Assembly: GCF_029784155.1 (NCBI RefSeq)
Contig: NC_073691.1
Span: 66,408,839 to 66,472,838, forward strand
DNA: 64,000 nucleotides
Direction of reading: 5' to 3'
Source: Uranotaenia lowii
Lineage: Eukaryota > Arthropoda > Insecta > Diptera > Culicidae
In this document: positions 1-11,663 of the stretch, piece after piece
How the letters are laid out: each line of letters begins with the position of its first letter
How positions within the stretch are numbered: the first letter of the stretch is position 1
Notes under the pieces: generated by a model
What the model was told of the DNA's origin: nothing
The model's input: the letters and a program-made list of their open reading frames with translations, nothing else
The model's database searches: none
Translations under genes and position numbers: made by a program

Positions 1-480
1 CAACAAATCGCTGTTTTTTTTTCAAATTTTGATTTCAATTTATTTTAGAGCGATTCAGTTTCGTGACGTCACAACGCGCCATGTTTTTTAAGCACGGTTT
101 TGCAAAGCAACATAAAATAAATCAAAGTAAAATCTTAAAATTAATGCTTAGTTTACTAAAAATGCTTTGAAACCCTACAAACAATGTAATTTGGTGATGA
201 AATTGATCCTTTTATTCCCAAAAATATTAAAGGCATTGACTCTAAAAGGCCTATATAAGCAGATAAGGTTCGCAGCACTGCTTACACCAATTTTATTCGA
301 AATTTATTTGTGCTATCACGTGAATTTTATTAAAAAAAAAACTAATTCAAGGAAAAACTCATTCGTAAAAGCGTTGAAATGTGTTTCGGAATCTTTTTTG
401 AATATTTGTTTGCAAACATTGGAGAAATAAATAATAATTTCAAAAGATTACGATCTATAAAAAGTTAGTTAAATAAAATT
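1..480. other. AT-rich DNA, nothing recognised
   Basis: The stretch is AT-rich. The 87-codon frame at 167-430 has no recognisable motif and ordinary AT-rich composition, so I do not call it a gene. Confidence 0.5.
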
Positions 481-960
481 CGTATGGAAATATGAGAAAC
501 ATTGTTTGAAAGGAACATGGAAACCCAGTTTTGCCTCAATTTCTTAAGTCTCTCTCGGCCGATTTGTTTTCATAATTGTTATTCACGAAGCTTCAAGTAT
601 GACAAAAAACTCATTCCAAGGTCCCATTTAGATAAAGTAAAAAAATATTGAGTTTAAAAAAATGCTTCTGAAGGGTCAAGAAGATGGACGCTTATATACC
701 CTTGTTTGAAGCTTAATAACTGTTTTATGATAACTCTAATCGAAATGCATTCTCCAGATGAAATAGTGTCATATTTTAAGCATTCAAATTAAAAAAATAT
801 CGATTGATAAAGACCTAAATTATTGGATAAAAACTGTTTTTTTTTGTTCATGCCGAAAAAAATCCACATATTTTCATAAAAAATTCAGGTGCGTTTCGCG
901 ACCCCTTTCCTTAGTATAATATTGCATGCCAAAATTTTTCATGGGGCCTTGTGCTAGTAC
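480..960. repeat. Degenerate copy of the 26-kb foldback repeat
   Basis: Scattered blocks such as CTCGGCCGATTT near 556 and TAATAACTGTTTTATGATAA near 714 resemble parts of both arms of the foldback at 25971-26753. A block near 896-960 resembles that family's conserved 'CGACCCCTTCCC' segment and the text after it. The match is patchy, so this is an old copy. No coding sequence is visible. Confidence 0.4.
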
Positions 961-3900
961 ATATTTTAATTTGGTTGATTTTGTGATTCAGTTAAAAGTC
1001 TCTTATGCGAGATTTTATGTGAACACGGTGTCCGATTTGGATTTTTTACATTTACAGTGACAGTGGCATTCTTTGAGGTGGAAATTACAAATAAAAACAT
1101 TTTTTTTAAAAGAATAATTTAATAAGAAATAAATTTTTTATGAAAGTCTTATGATTTTTTTTTATATAAAAAGTTAATTTATTAAATTTGCCATGTTTAA
1201 AGATTTTTTGAATCTCATTACATTTTTTTCATTGAACTTATTTTGTTTGAACATGATGCCAGAAAATAATATGACGTCACAACGAATTCTTTACCCGGGT
1301 GCAACTCACAACCTTCTGAACCGATTTTTAATCCAAAAATTGCATTAAATTCCTCTCAAAAAATTTGGAGAGACCTTCAATTTTCGACAATATGTGACAT
1401 TTCAGTAAATTATGCATTCAAAAGCAGTAGAATTTTCGTGACGTCACAACGCGATAAAATAGATACCTTTATCAACGACGCTAGAGCGTAAACTTGCTGT
1501 GACTATTATTTACATGCTTTGAAGATGGCGTTTCTACCATCATTTTCCAATTTTTTTTTGACTTAGCTAGATTTTTGACAAAGTTCTGTTTTAAATAAAG
1601 AATAATTTCAAAAATCGATTATATTTCATACTAAAACTTTTGAATTTCAACGATAACATACTCAATTCTAAAAATAAGGCAAATGAAAATTTTCCGATGG
1701 AAAATGACGCTCTAGAAATAACCTTTTAAACGCTGAGAAATTTTTTTTTTGAATCATGATAAAGAAATTCGGTTCCTCGGTTGAGGGGTGCTTGGAATGG
1801 GTCATATATGATTTTTATCATTAAAACTTCGAATTTTAACTCTAATTAACACCTTTAGAGAGACTACACCTGATTATCTAGAAATGTTTGGCTAAAACTA
1901 GTTAAATAAACAAATAAAAATTTTAATTGTATAGCCATATTTGTGTATTAAATTTATTAAACGATAAACACCATCATTAAACATTATTAGGAAAAGTTCT
2001 TTAGTAGAAAGTTAGACCACTTGTCAAAAATCAATCTGCTTTAAAATTGTGTTAAAATTTCAAAATAAACATACAAATCTTAAAACACCAATAAAATCGA
2101 TTTCTAACCAATTTCAAACAAACTTTGCTATCATGAAAACCTCGAAAAGTTGCAAATCAATCCGATACACTCCGATAGTTTTGCTTCGGGTATGATTAAT
2201 GATCAGTCAGTTTTCAAACATTCATTGCTCAGTACCCGGTTGAAATTTCAAATTACCAGTTTCCCGGTTAACCTCCTCACGATACCCCGTTTGTTTACCT
2301 CTCGAAGTTTTCTAGGAATTTTAAAAGCTTTTACTATCGCCTCCGGGACCAGTCTACTCTTCGATGCTAGGTATTTCTCATTCCCATAAAATCATGAAAA
2401 TTTACAGCTTCCCGTTTCATTTTTGAAGCTTGCCGAAAACATCCTACTGGCGTTTGCTCGTTTTCGTTCATGTAGTTGCACCATCAGCAGCACCAGGACC
2501 TCTACATAGCTGGCCTACACTTACCGATTGCAGTTTCGCTCCGGGGCAAACATTGGCGGAGTAAAAAATCATCAATTTCAAATAACAACCTAGACGTTTT
2601 CATTGCAAGAGAGCGGACGAAGCGCGAAAAGATGCTGATTGGAATGATGCTCCCGAATGAATGCTTATAATGGACATTGTTTCTATCTTTGTTTTGCCAT
2701 TTTTTTTTTCAGCAAGCTCGTATTGTTGCATTATTTGTTTATGCTTTCTAGTGTATTGATTTTTTTATATTTGGAAAGAAATTGAACATATAGGCGTTTA
2801 AATTGAATTTGGTTTAAAAAAAGCTTGATTTTATTCGATTTAAAACTTGGTTTCACATTTTGATAAGCAAGGCAAATCTCTCTCAAAAATTGAATCACTT
2901 TGAAACACATGTTTTTTCAGATTTCAGAAATTTTTATTTTTCCAGTTAGATTTGGTTCGATTTTTTTTGTAAATAAATTAAAACCATATTTCAAAGCTAC
3001 AAAACTCTGTTATTTTTCGAAATGCATCAAAATTTCAACAGCATTTCAAAAAAATAATTTAAAAGGTTTTAAGTAATGACCTTTATCATGAAAAATTGTA
3101 AATAAGCTTAAAATCATGTCTAAAAGTACCATCAGCATCGCCGAATATTCTGCAAATAAAACCATTGTATAGCATAATTTATGTTGCAACTTTCATCTGA
3201 AGACACCAAAGTTCTACTACTTAATTATTTGTTGAAACTTGAAGTCAGTTTTGCTACAACCACTCTACGAAGCACGAAAAAATAGGATTTTTACCTGCTT
3301 TTATAAGTATTCTTGTTCCCATGTTGTTAGAAGCACGCACTACCTTCTTATGTGAGTGCAGTTTTTAGACGATTGTTTGTTTTCGATGCATAAAAAGAGA
3401 ATTATTGTCATTATTTCTTTAATAACTATTAACGGAGCTATGTTACCGTCTCTCTATTTAGTATGCCCGTTGAAGCCAGAAAACGTAAGGGTTCCGATTC
3501 TAGATTAATTCACAACGCTCAAGACGAATTGACTAAATCTTGATATCGATCTTTGACAACTATTTTGAAAGCCTCAAGCGGCATTAAAAAATGTTATGGA
3601 TTCTCTATGAACGATTCTAAGGTTCGATGTGTGCTGACCATAAATCAATGAATCTCAATAGTATCAATAGTATCGTGTCGACCAATGTGTCGACAGAGCT
3701 ACTCGTTTATTGAGTAAGACAAGTGTTTTCAATATAAATCATTCAGAGTCGCATAATTATTTATGTATTATGGAATGAATGAACAAGCATAATTAAATTC
3801 ATTATCATGTGCAAATCTGTCATTCTATAATCAAAACTGCTTAATTGTATATACTATGTGCCTAAAACTAGTTTACCTTAGCCTACTGCAGTTCGTCGAC

Positions 3901-6430
3901 AGATTTGTACCCGGATGCGATACAACACTGCTTCTCCAAACTATCAGCTCACTCATGCGGCATGCTTAACAGCTGATTCATATTGCCCACTAAGGGCGAT
4001 GACCTCTGATTCGATCCTTCTTGACTGCGATGAAGAAGGACTAATCAAAACAAAACACCAAAACGGGATCACAATGTTGTCTTAGTGCACGAGCTGGGAC
4101 TTAAATTTCACTACACGAACACCACTAAGCTGTGTACAAAATTCCACCACACGGCGAGAGAACGGCTTGCTCAGCTCTCCTTCGAAAGAGGTTACCAACT
4201 ATTATAGCTTCACATGCACACACTGGCGGATCACATGCAAGATCCTTTCTTCGGTCTGTTTCCCCCGATGATGAATAAATTCACTTAATCCTTTCTGCCT
4301 CGATGGACACGACCAGACGGCGGTGGAACTAGCTGTTTTCGGACGCGATAATGAATTTCGCTCACGGCGCCACACTGCAAATCGGCATTCACGTCCGCCA
4401 CGATGGTGTAATTCGCGCAACTACTCCTGCTCTCGATTCAAACTGAGCTACAATTCGCTCCGGGTAGATTATTGGACACACACTTCTTCAATTCACAGAT
4501 GAATATACCAGCTTGGATGCGGAGAATGGTTGAGTTGCGGCGCACCAATATCTTGCACCTGATGACTTTTTCAACCTACACCAAAAGCCCTCTGATGAGG
4601 GCTTGGCTGTTTCCTTCCTCCTACTGGATTTCTTATTCCAAATTCTTATTGGAATTTATTGTTGCCTTCATGCCTTAGTCTCTAGTCCGTTTTGTTGTAA
4701 GGGCAACCTCAGAAAACCTTCATCGCTCTGTGTTTCTCGAAGACTTTTGGGAGCATTAGAATCTGAATCCTCTTGTGCCTTAAATTGATTTGTATTATTA
4801 TTGCAGTTTTATATTACTGCAGATATCAATGACAACCTTGTCGTGTGATCCTCTCGGGACTTTGATCGACTTTCCAATTAGCTTCGACCCATGTGTTATG
4901 TGCACATTTGAGAAACATTAGAACGATTGGGGTTTACCAAATTTTCATCCTGATCCTCCAGATCATGCCCCTCCGTTCATGCTCTACGTGGATCGCCTTT
5001 CGGAGTGTTCCGTCACTCGACGTGTGATTCGCTTGTAAAGATGTGCGATTGATGTTTCGTTCTCGTTTAATCAAGTTCAAACAGTCGCACTGGAACTTTC
5101 GATTCGATCGCAGAGCATTAAATATACGAGTGGTTTTATATTGTAACCGTTTTCTGATGGCACAGGACTATTCGTCTATACACATGGACCACGATGTTGG
5201 AAATGATCCAGCGGAAGTCTCATTCTGACAGTAGGCTAGTGTGTCAAGGTCTGTCAAGCGATTCCATTGACAGAAGAACAGGTTTCACTCGATTTTCTTG
5301 ATTTTAAATCTGATGGCCAATTTAAATAGACTGCTTCACAAAGATGCGTGATTTTTTTTCTTACCATACGGTAATAGCTATTGGCTTACTTTGTTGTCTC
5401 CAGATGAAAGTTGCGTCTTAGATTGGGCTATACAATGGTTTGATTTTTAAAATATTCGGTGATGCGATGACGGTACTTTCAGACATTATTTGGAGCTTTT
5501 TTTAAATTTTCCAAGTCAATGATCATTACTTTTTTTAAATATTTTATTTGATAAGCTGATTAAATTTCAATGCGCTATTTCATGATTTCCGTTGAAAAAT
5601 AACAGAGCTATGTAGCTTCAAAATATGCTTTTTTTTAATTTCAAAAAAATCTATCCAAATTTAACTCGAAACATAAAAATGTTAGAAATCTGCAAAACTA
5701 CATCCGAAAAAGTACGAAAAATACAAATACAAAAAATCCTCATATTCCATGATTTCATTCTATATTTTAAAATTATATAGCTGTAAATAAATTATTCCAA
5801 ATTTCCCGTTGTTGGCCGAACTTGAATGAACATTTTTAAGAAAGTTCGGTCTCGATCAGCTACCTTGATGTAGAAAGATTTTGTTTGGACTTTATCTAGA
5901 CTAAATATATTTCCGCATGATCAATTGAAATTTTCATTTTTATGTTTAAAAGAAGTTTAGAAAACTACTGATGTGTTAAGAAGAATATCAAGTTTCCAAA
6001 AGTATTGGTTTCACTTCCCTGTTGAATTTAAAACATTTAAAAACAAACGAGCTTTGATTTACCTACATGGGAAAAATCTGATTTGTTCGCATTTGCAAAA
6101 TTTTCAAAAGTGGGTAAATAAGTAATATTATTGAAAATAAAAACAATTAAAACAATTAAACAACTATCCAATTAAAGAGTTGTATGTTTATTTAAAAAAA
6201 GGTATGGATAAGATGGGTTAAAAAAGTCTTTTAATAATTCAAAAATAAAAATGTTTTTCAACAACGTCATAATGGAAGTTTAAACATTTGCTTTGTGTTT
6301 CAAAACTTTAGAGACTAATTGTTGATTGACAACATTCGAGGTTCCAAAATATAAAACAAAACAAAACATAATCTATGTGATTGCCTTTTGACGCATTTTT
6401 TCTGCTTAACAAATTTTCGATTTAAAATCC
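960..6430. other. Long stretch without a recognised gene
   Basis: Mostly AT-rich DNA with many poly-A and poly-T runs. A block near 1795-1890 (around CTTCGAATTTTAACTCTAAT) recurs near 55540-55625, so it is a dispersed repeat. 3900-4800 is less AT-rich and has short frames on both strands, but I recognise no domain, PBS or LTR boundary. Short open frames at 2150, 4202, 4472, 4603 and 5043 look like chance. Confidence 0.45.
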
Positions 6431-6515
6431 TGTCAAATCTGCGATCCACACCAAGGACTTACCCTTTTAGGTACCGAAAACCGTGTCAAAAATCATTTTT
6501 ATTACAGAAATCGGT

Positions 6516-6686
6516 GTAGAAAAACAGCACCGATGTGGTCTAGTGGATAGGCTGGCGCGAGTCTGGTTTTGGAATGCCAGTCGTACTGGGTTCGATTCCC
6601 AGAATTGGCAAGAACACTTTTGGGTTCGAACCCCATTAGTGCTGTCGGCCACTGATGTGTTGTTTCCTCTTATAACTAACTATATA
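6516..6686 (+). mobile_element. tRNA-derived SINE head (tRNA-like)
   Basis: An A-box-like segment TGGTCTAGTGGATAGG lies at 6536-6551 and a B-box-like GGGTTCGATTCC at 6588-6599. The T arm CTGGG/CCCAG at 6586-6602 pairs perfectly. The acceptor stem would pair at only about five of seven positions, so this is not a working tRNA gene. A tRNA-like head followed by unrelated sequence is the usual SINE pattern. No target duplication could be identified, because a MITE follows directly. Confidence 0.6.
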
Positions 6687-6998
6687 AGAGCAAGTTAACT
6701 GGTATTGGGAAAAAGTGGTACACATTTTTACACTTTTAGTACATTTTGAATACTTTACCATGCAAAAACATTTTCAATATCTGAGGCCTTCAAGTTTTTT
6801 TTACAACACGTGTTCTATTTTCGCATGCTGTGATGCAAAAATAGCAATATTTATGTCACATACGGCTGAAATAGGAACAGGTTAGTTAAAAAAATCGCCT
6901 AAAGATCTTAAAAACATTTTTACATTGTAAAATTTTCAAAATGTGCTACAAATGTCAAAATTTATACCACTTTTTCCCAACACCAGTTAACTTGCTCT
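6687..6998. mobile_element. 312-bp MITE with 34-bp terminal inverted repeats
   Basis: The ends at 6687-6720 and 6965-6998 are inverted copies of each other that differ at one of 34 positions, starting AGAGCAAGTTAACTGGT. The interior is AT-rich and non-coding. The size and structure are those of a non-autonomous DNA transposon mobilised in trans. I could not assign a superfamily, because the flanks (TATATA on the left, AATAAG on the right) give no clear target duplication. The near-identical ends suggest a fairly young insertion. Confidence 0.8.
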
Positions 6999-6999
6999 A

Positions 7000-8200
7000 A
7001 TAAGAATGTTCAATCAGTTGCCAGTTGACCAGGTATATACACAGATGCCGGAATACCTGTAAGGAAACAAGCTCACCTGATTGACTCGTTCTTCCAAAAT
7101 GTACCATATACATACATAAACACAAATGCAAACACAAATGCATTCACTCCATAACAGTTCATACGGAGCCATGAGGTCCGGGTATGATTTACACGCTGCA
7201 TTGGAGATTTGTCGAACTAATAGCGTACTTGTTTATGCCGAGTGTTGCACTAGTGTTGCACTGGTGCACCACTAGGTGCTGCCAAACTGTTTGTTTATTC
7301 GGACAGTGTTGCACTGGTTTTGACCTGGTGTTGCACTGCCATCGGGCGGTAGTGAGCCAAACATTTTGTCAGTGTGAGCGAGAGAGCTTTTGAGTAAGTG
7401 AGGTGGCAATATACTGGCGACGATTTGTGTTTGTTTTTATCGGATAAGGTGGAACACTGTACGAGGGGAGAAAACAAATACGGTATAAATAATCTAAGAA
7501 TGCATGTGGGCACATATTTACTAAGGCAGAAACTGCGGTGAATCCGTGCTCCCTTGGTGGATAACCAACAACAACAACAGAAAACAAATGCGTGATGCTG
7601 CTAGTTTGTAACTTCATTTAGTCAGACGCATCTACTTTTGCATCATTACTTATCGTATGGACGCTCCCTGTTTCAGTCCGCACACAGGAGACTATAGAAC
7701 AAAAAGTTAACCAAATGTGTTTTTCGATGTACATGAACAGTCAAAGGTTTGAATATCTCAGAATTTGACTAATCGAATATGAGTTTCGAAATCTAATTTC
7801 TAGCCAATTCAAAACCCTAGCCGTGATTTTTAAGGTTTCTGGTGATAATAATTAGTATTAAGTCCACTTGATACCTCAATTATTATGTTAAACCTTGAAT
7901 TCTCATGAAAACCTCGTATTTTTTAAAAATCTTTTTTGTTGTGATTTTAAGTCAAATTTTCATCATCAAATATGACTATTGCTTTGTACTAGTTGGGTTT
8001 TTCGAATGTGTCTAAAGACATTGAAAGAATACGAACCATGTCTGTTAACTGTTTAACTCATTTTTCTTCAAACCTTTTTGGCGTACAAACATGGAGGCGT
8101 CATAGATGGTATTTAAGGAAACAGCGCTGAACACGTTCGAGGCGGTAGACGGTTGTGTTCTCTGAGACGGAAGGAGTTTCAGTAATTTATACCGGAAACC
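7000..8200. other. No gene; cluster of GTGTTGCACT repeats
   Basis: Between about 7240 and 7345 the decamer GTGTTGCACT or a near variant occurs four or five times, spaced 13-80 bp. Downstream there is a short CAA run near 7567. This could be regulatory or part of an LTR, but I find no LTR ends. The frames at 7184, 7295 and 7369 overlap on opposite strands and show no domain. Confidence 0.4.
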
Positions 8201-8204
8201 AAGA

Positions 8205-8640
8205 AAGGCTCGGTAATTTCAGCAAATGAAAAAAGTATTCGCGAAATGACTCGACACTCGAATCATCTCAAGCTATACGCTGTGCATCTTCAGCTGAAAT
8301 CACCGAACGTTTTACGGTTTTTAGTAAAAATTACCGAAAATTCTACATTTTTGGTTGAATATAACTGGAATTTCGATAAATAATACAAATATTCAGGCGA
8401 AAACCTCTGAGTTATCGATAATAATCACCGAGCGTTCGGTAAATATTACCAAATTCCCGGTTATTATTACCGGATACTCAGTAGATTATACCAGTTTTTC
8501 GGTAAAAATTACCGACCTTTTTTTGGGGTTATATTTACCGGTAGTTCGGTAATATTTACCGATATTTTAGTTAAATTTATGTTATATCGGTAAAATATAC
8601 CGGTTTTCGGTTGATATTACTGAACTTTTATAGCTTCCCA
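8205..8640. repeat. Degenerate 21-bp tandem repeat with dyad symmetry
   Basis: A unit close to TTCGGTAAATATTACCGA plus about three bases recurs roughly every 21 bp. Each unit reads nearly the same on both strands (CGGTAA...TTACCG). Because 21 is a multiple of three, the + strand translates to a heptad-like pattern around 'SVNIT/SVKIT' at 8355-8552. I take that as a by-product, not a protein. Confidence 0.65.
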
Positions 8641-9009
8641 GTAAAAAAAATACGCTGTGTTCCGGCGCAGTCACAACGAACAGCGGTCCACAAGAATTAA
8701 TTATGATCATATATGAAGACATCAATGAATTACAAATACGAAGAAACAAAAATTTATCATATTCCGAAAAATGTTAAGTGAAATAGCTTTAAGTGGAGAA
8801 ATTCTATGTAAATATTATCTACACACAAACATGAATTTTACCCAACAAAATTTCACACAACACACAACACAAAACATTGAATTGACAATACTGCACATTC
8901 ACACCATATAGTTCTAAGAGTGAGAAAAAATCTTGACGAAAAAGTGATTCGTGAATTCAAACAATAGCTCGCAAGTGACATGTATGTATATATTTATGCT
9001 TCAATAAAG

Positions 9010-9210
9010 ATCATTTTGAAAACCTAATCGTGCGCAACGGTCGTGTTTTTTCTGCTACCGAAAGTTCGTCTCGTTTCGGCCTATTGTTCACTCCGCCATC
9101 GCTGGTCGATTTATGAACCATTGTTGCTTCCTGCTCAACCGTTTTCGTCAGCCGTTTGGGACCCAATTCGTGGGACACTAAAAATGGAATCCTGCGTTCG
9201 TACACGGTGT
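9010..9210 (-). other. Low-confidence coding-like segment of unknown origin
   Basis: The minus strand has a 64-codon frame (9205-9011) with balanced composition rich in K, R, E and T, more protein-like than its neighbours. It lies between the two blocks of the 21-bp repeat. It could be a fragment of an LTR-element leader or polyprotein, but I recognise no motif and find no LTR. Confidence 0.2.
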
Positions 9211-9232
9211 TTCGTTACAGATATTTTGGTAG

Positions 9233-9372
9233 TAATTTTAGGTATATCGGAAAACTCTACCAGTTGTTCGGTATAAAGTGCCGGGCTTTTATAGTTTTTC
9301 GGTTCAAATCTACCGACCTTTCGGTAATAAACTAGACATTTCGGTAAACAATTCCGGGTTATTCGGTTAAAA
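9233..9372. repeat. Second block of the 21-bp CGGTAA repeat
   Basis: The TTCGGTA...TACCGA motif of 8205-8640 resumes here (TTCGGTTCAAATCTACCGA near 9298 and TTTCGGTAATAAACT near 9318). The two blocks flank about 600 bp of unrelated sequence, which may have inserted into one longer array. Confidence 0.55.
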
Positions 9373-9652
9373 AACAAGCTGTCACGTTGATAACTGAAAA
9401 ATTTTTAACTGATAATCTTGGCTGTCACTTCTCGGCATTAAAAACAAAATACCGAACAGATTTACGAACTCCATATGTTAAAAATTCAGTAAAATACTAA
9501 CTGAACTCGATTATTTCCGTTTAATGTACATGCTAAACTGTTGCGAACTTTTTATACGGTTTGAAGTTAAATTCTAGTTTATCAAAATATTCAAGTTTTG
9601 ACAGCCGCTGTTGTTAGTAAAATAAAATGAATATTGGAAAACATAAACGTCA

Positions 9653-9830
9653 TAGGGGAGATGAGGGCATAACGAGCACCTAGGGCATAATGAGCACTTC
9701 TTTTTCTACATAAGTACGTATTTTCTTAAACAAATTTTCATAATGACTTGTTTCGTACTACCCATAGTATTCATTTTTCACCAAAAAAAAAATATCCTTT
9801 TCATCTTTACAGAAATATTAAATAATAACC
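9653..9830 (+). mobile_element. Terminal motif of a GGGGAGAT-type DNA transposon (left end)
   Basis: GGGGAGATGAGGGCATAA begins near 9655 and is followed by a second GGGCATAATGAGCAC near 9682. The inverse of this motif lies at about 14720-14748 and again at about 23980-24002. The repeated 'GCATAATGAGCAC' words look like subterminal repeats. I cannot prove that the left end here and the right end at 14.75 kb belong to one element. Confidence 0.55.
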
Positions 9831-10670
9831 AGCTAGGTTTGTAGTCGGTGCTGCACTGACTATGATACTGTGCAGCTTTAAAGCGCCACTCCGAAAAGGA
9901 GACCGCACAGCTAGGTTTGCCCGGACGAGACTCCTTTGAACGAGTCGTATGAATTGCTCCCCAAATCGAGGAGGGTCAGGACAGCTAGACTACGGAAGTC
10001 TCCGAAACGACCAAACTCAAACCTCCGCCTAAAAGTAGCGAACGTTTGCCAACTAGAAGCGTGACCAGCAACGCCTCAAACCGACTAAGGACTCACGATG
10101 GTTCCACGACACCCATACCCGAAGACTCTCATCATTGGACAATCTAACGTTCATCCCAGAAATACTCCCCAAACCTGGAAGCGTGGTGGACTCAGTGTTC
10201 TAATGCGCAAAGCGCAGAGCGAGCAAACGAAAGGAACAACGACCGAAGCAAAGTAAACATCTCTTGCAGCGATGGAAAAAAATCGCTTCTAGCGATAATT
10301 GAATACATACAAACCTCGTCTACGATGCATTGACATCGTTGCCTGTCGACGACACTCACATACTCCTCTCACAATTGCAAACAGACCTCTGTGAGAAACG
10401 AGTTACGAGTATCTCAAAAGAGCACCATCTAAATACTATCCGTGTTGGTTCAGACTTTACGCTCTCCTTCTTACCATATTTCTCTTGTAGTGTGCGCTGA
10501 CCACAAGATGTGGATCTCAAAGTGCACAGCTGGGTATAAAGAGTTTATCGGAAAATGTACATCTGACGAACAGAAGCGATCCTATCATAATCATTTCGTC
10601 AAAGATAATGATTTTCTTACTAATAAGCAGGGATGCCTAGAGCGACATTCATCAGTACGAAAACGACTGT
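9830..10670. other. Unassigned, less AT-rich segment
   Basis: Between the transposon end and the satellite lies about 840 bp with higher GC content than the surroundings and many short frames. The longest, 78 codons at 10442-10678, runs into the satellite. I see no domain or repeat boundary. Confidence 0.35.
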
Positions 10671-10672
10671 CA

Positions 10673-11133
10673 AAATGATCAGATTTTAACATGCGACACA
10701 TGATTCGAAAGCTTTTGACCTGTACATAATGGGAATTGATAGGAAAAGTGGTTCGGGGCCATATGGTCCTGGCCACGGCCAATCTGGCCAGTTCCGGAAT
10801 CCGAAAAATCAAAATGATCATATTTTAACTTGCGACACATCAATTGAAAGCTTTTGCCCTGCAAATGATGGGAACTGATAGGAAAAGTGGTTCGAAGCCA
10901 TCTGGCTTTGGCCACGGTCAATCTGACCGGTTCCGGAATCCGAAAAATCAAAACGATCAGATTTTAACTTGCGACACATCAATAGAAAGCTCTTGCCCTG
11001 TACATGATGGAAATTTATGGGAAAAGTGATTCGGAGCCATCTGGTCCTGGCCACGGCCAATCTGGCCGGTTCCGGAATCCAAAAAATCTTAATGATCAGA
11101 TTTTATCTTGCGACACATGAATAGAAAGCTCTT
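10673..11133 (-). repeat. 139-bp satellite array, inverted orientation (about 3.3 units)
   Basis: The anchor GCGACACAT recurs at 10693, 10832, 10971 and 11110, exactly 139 bp apart. Read on the minus strand, each unit contains GGATTCCGGAAC, a GGCCA-rich segment (GGCCAGATTGGCCGTGGCC) and ATGTGTCGCA. Units differ from one another by a few per cent. Two subtypes of the unit's end exist: one has CAAGAGCTTTCTATT and the other CAAAAGCTTTCAATT. The array faces a second one at 11664-12525. Confidence 0.95.
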
Positions 11134-11663
11134 GAGTTTTGCATGGTTAATATATATATGGTAATATATGGTAAACCTGCCTGCGAAGTCTGATGAAACT
11201 ACAGCTTAGCGTTTTTTTTATAAATATTTCAATGTATGTTTCAATGTATTTTATTAACTTCCCACAAATTTTAACTAAAATCAATCAAAATTTAGGCAGA
11301 ATGCCTGCCAGACCACGTGTTTTTCGCTCAAATTTAGAATGCTGTTACCCTTTGAGAAAAGTTTCTGGTTCCCAAATTACAATAAGAATGCATAATTATA
11401 TTGAATTTCGTCCTTTTCCAAGTTTAAAAGGTGCACCAATAATTGATTCGAAAAATTCAAGAAATTGAATTTCGTTGCCTACATGAAGGCGTTTTACATA
11501 AAAGAATATAAAAAAGTGTATTTTAAAAAACGAAATTTTCGATAAGGTTTGCAACAGTAAAAGATTTTTTTTCCAAAATATATTAAGTATATTAAAACAC
11601 AATGAACATGTAATAAAACATTTGATGTTTCAATTTTAACTTTCCATATAATCATTGTTCCAT
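11134..11663. other. 530-bp AT-rich spacer between inverted satellite arrays
   Basis: The spacer is unrelated to the satellite, contains a (TA)n-like patch at 11149-11175, and has short frames (11193-11468 on +, 11396-11682 on -) without a recognisable domain. If transcribed with its flanks it would be the loop of a large hairpin. Confidence 0.6.

Noticed and set aside
4200..4800. LTR retrotransposon remains
   Set aside because: Less AT-rich with short frames, but no LTR ends or pol motifs.
6536..6602. Functional tRNA gene
   Set aside because: The T arm is good but the acceptor stem pairs at only about five of seven positions and no clean anticodon arm forms.
9010..9240. Leader of an LTR retrotransposon
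   Set aside because: The composition is suggestive but no LTR pair, primer-binding site or gag motif can be shown.
8205..9372. CRISPR array
   Set aside because: The 21-bp units are contiguous, degenerate and without unique spacers of equal length; the sequence is eukaryotic.
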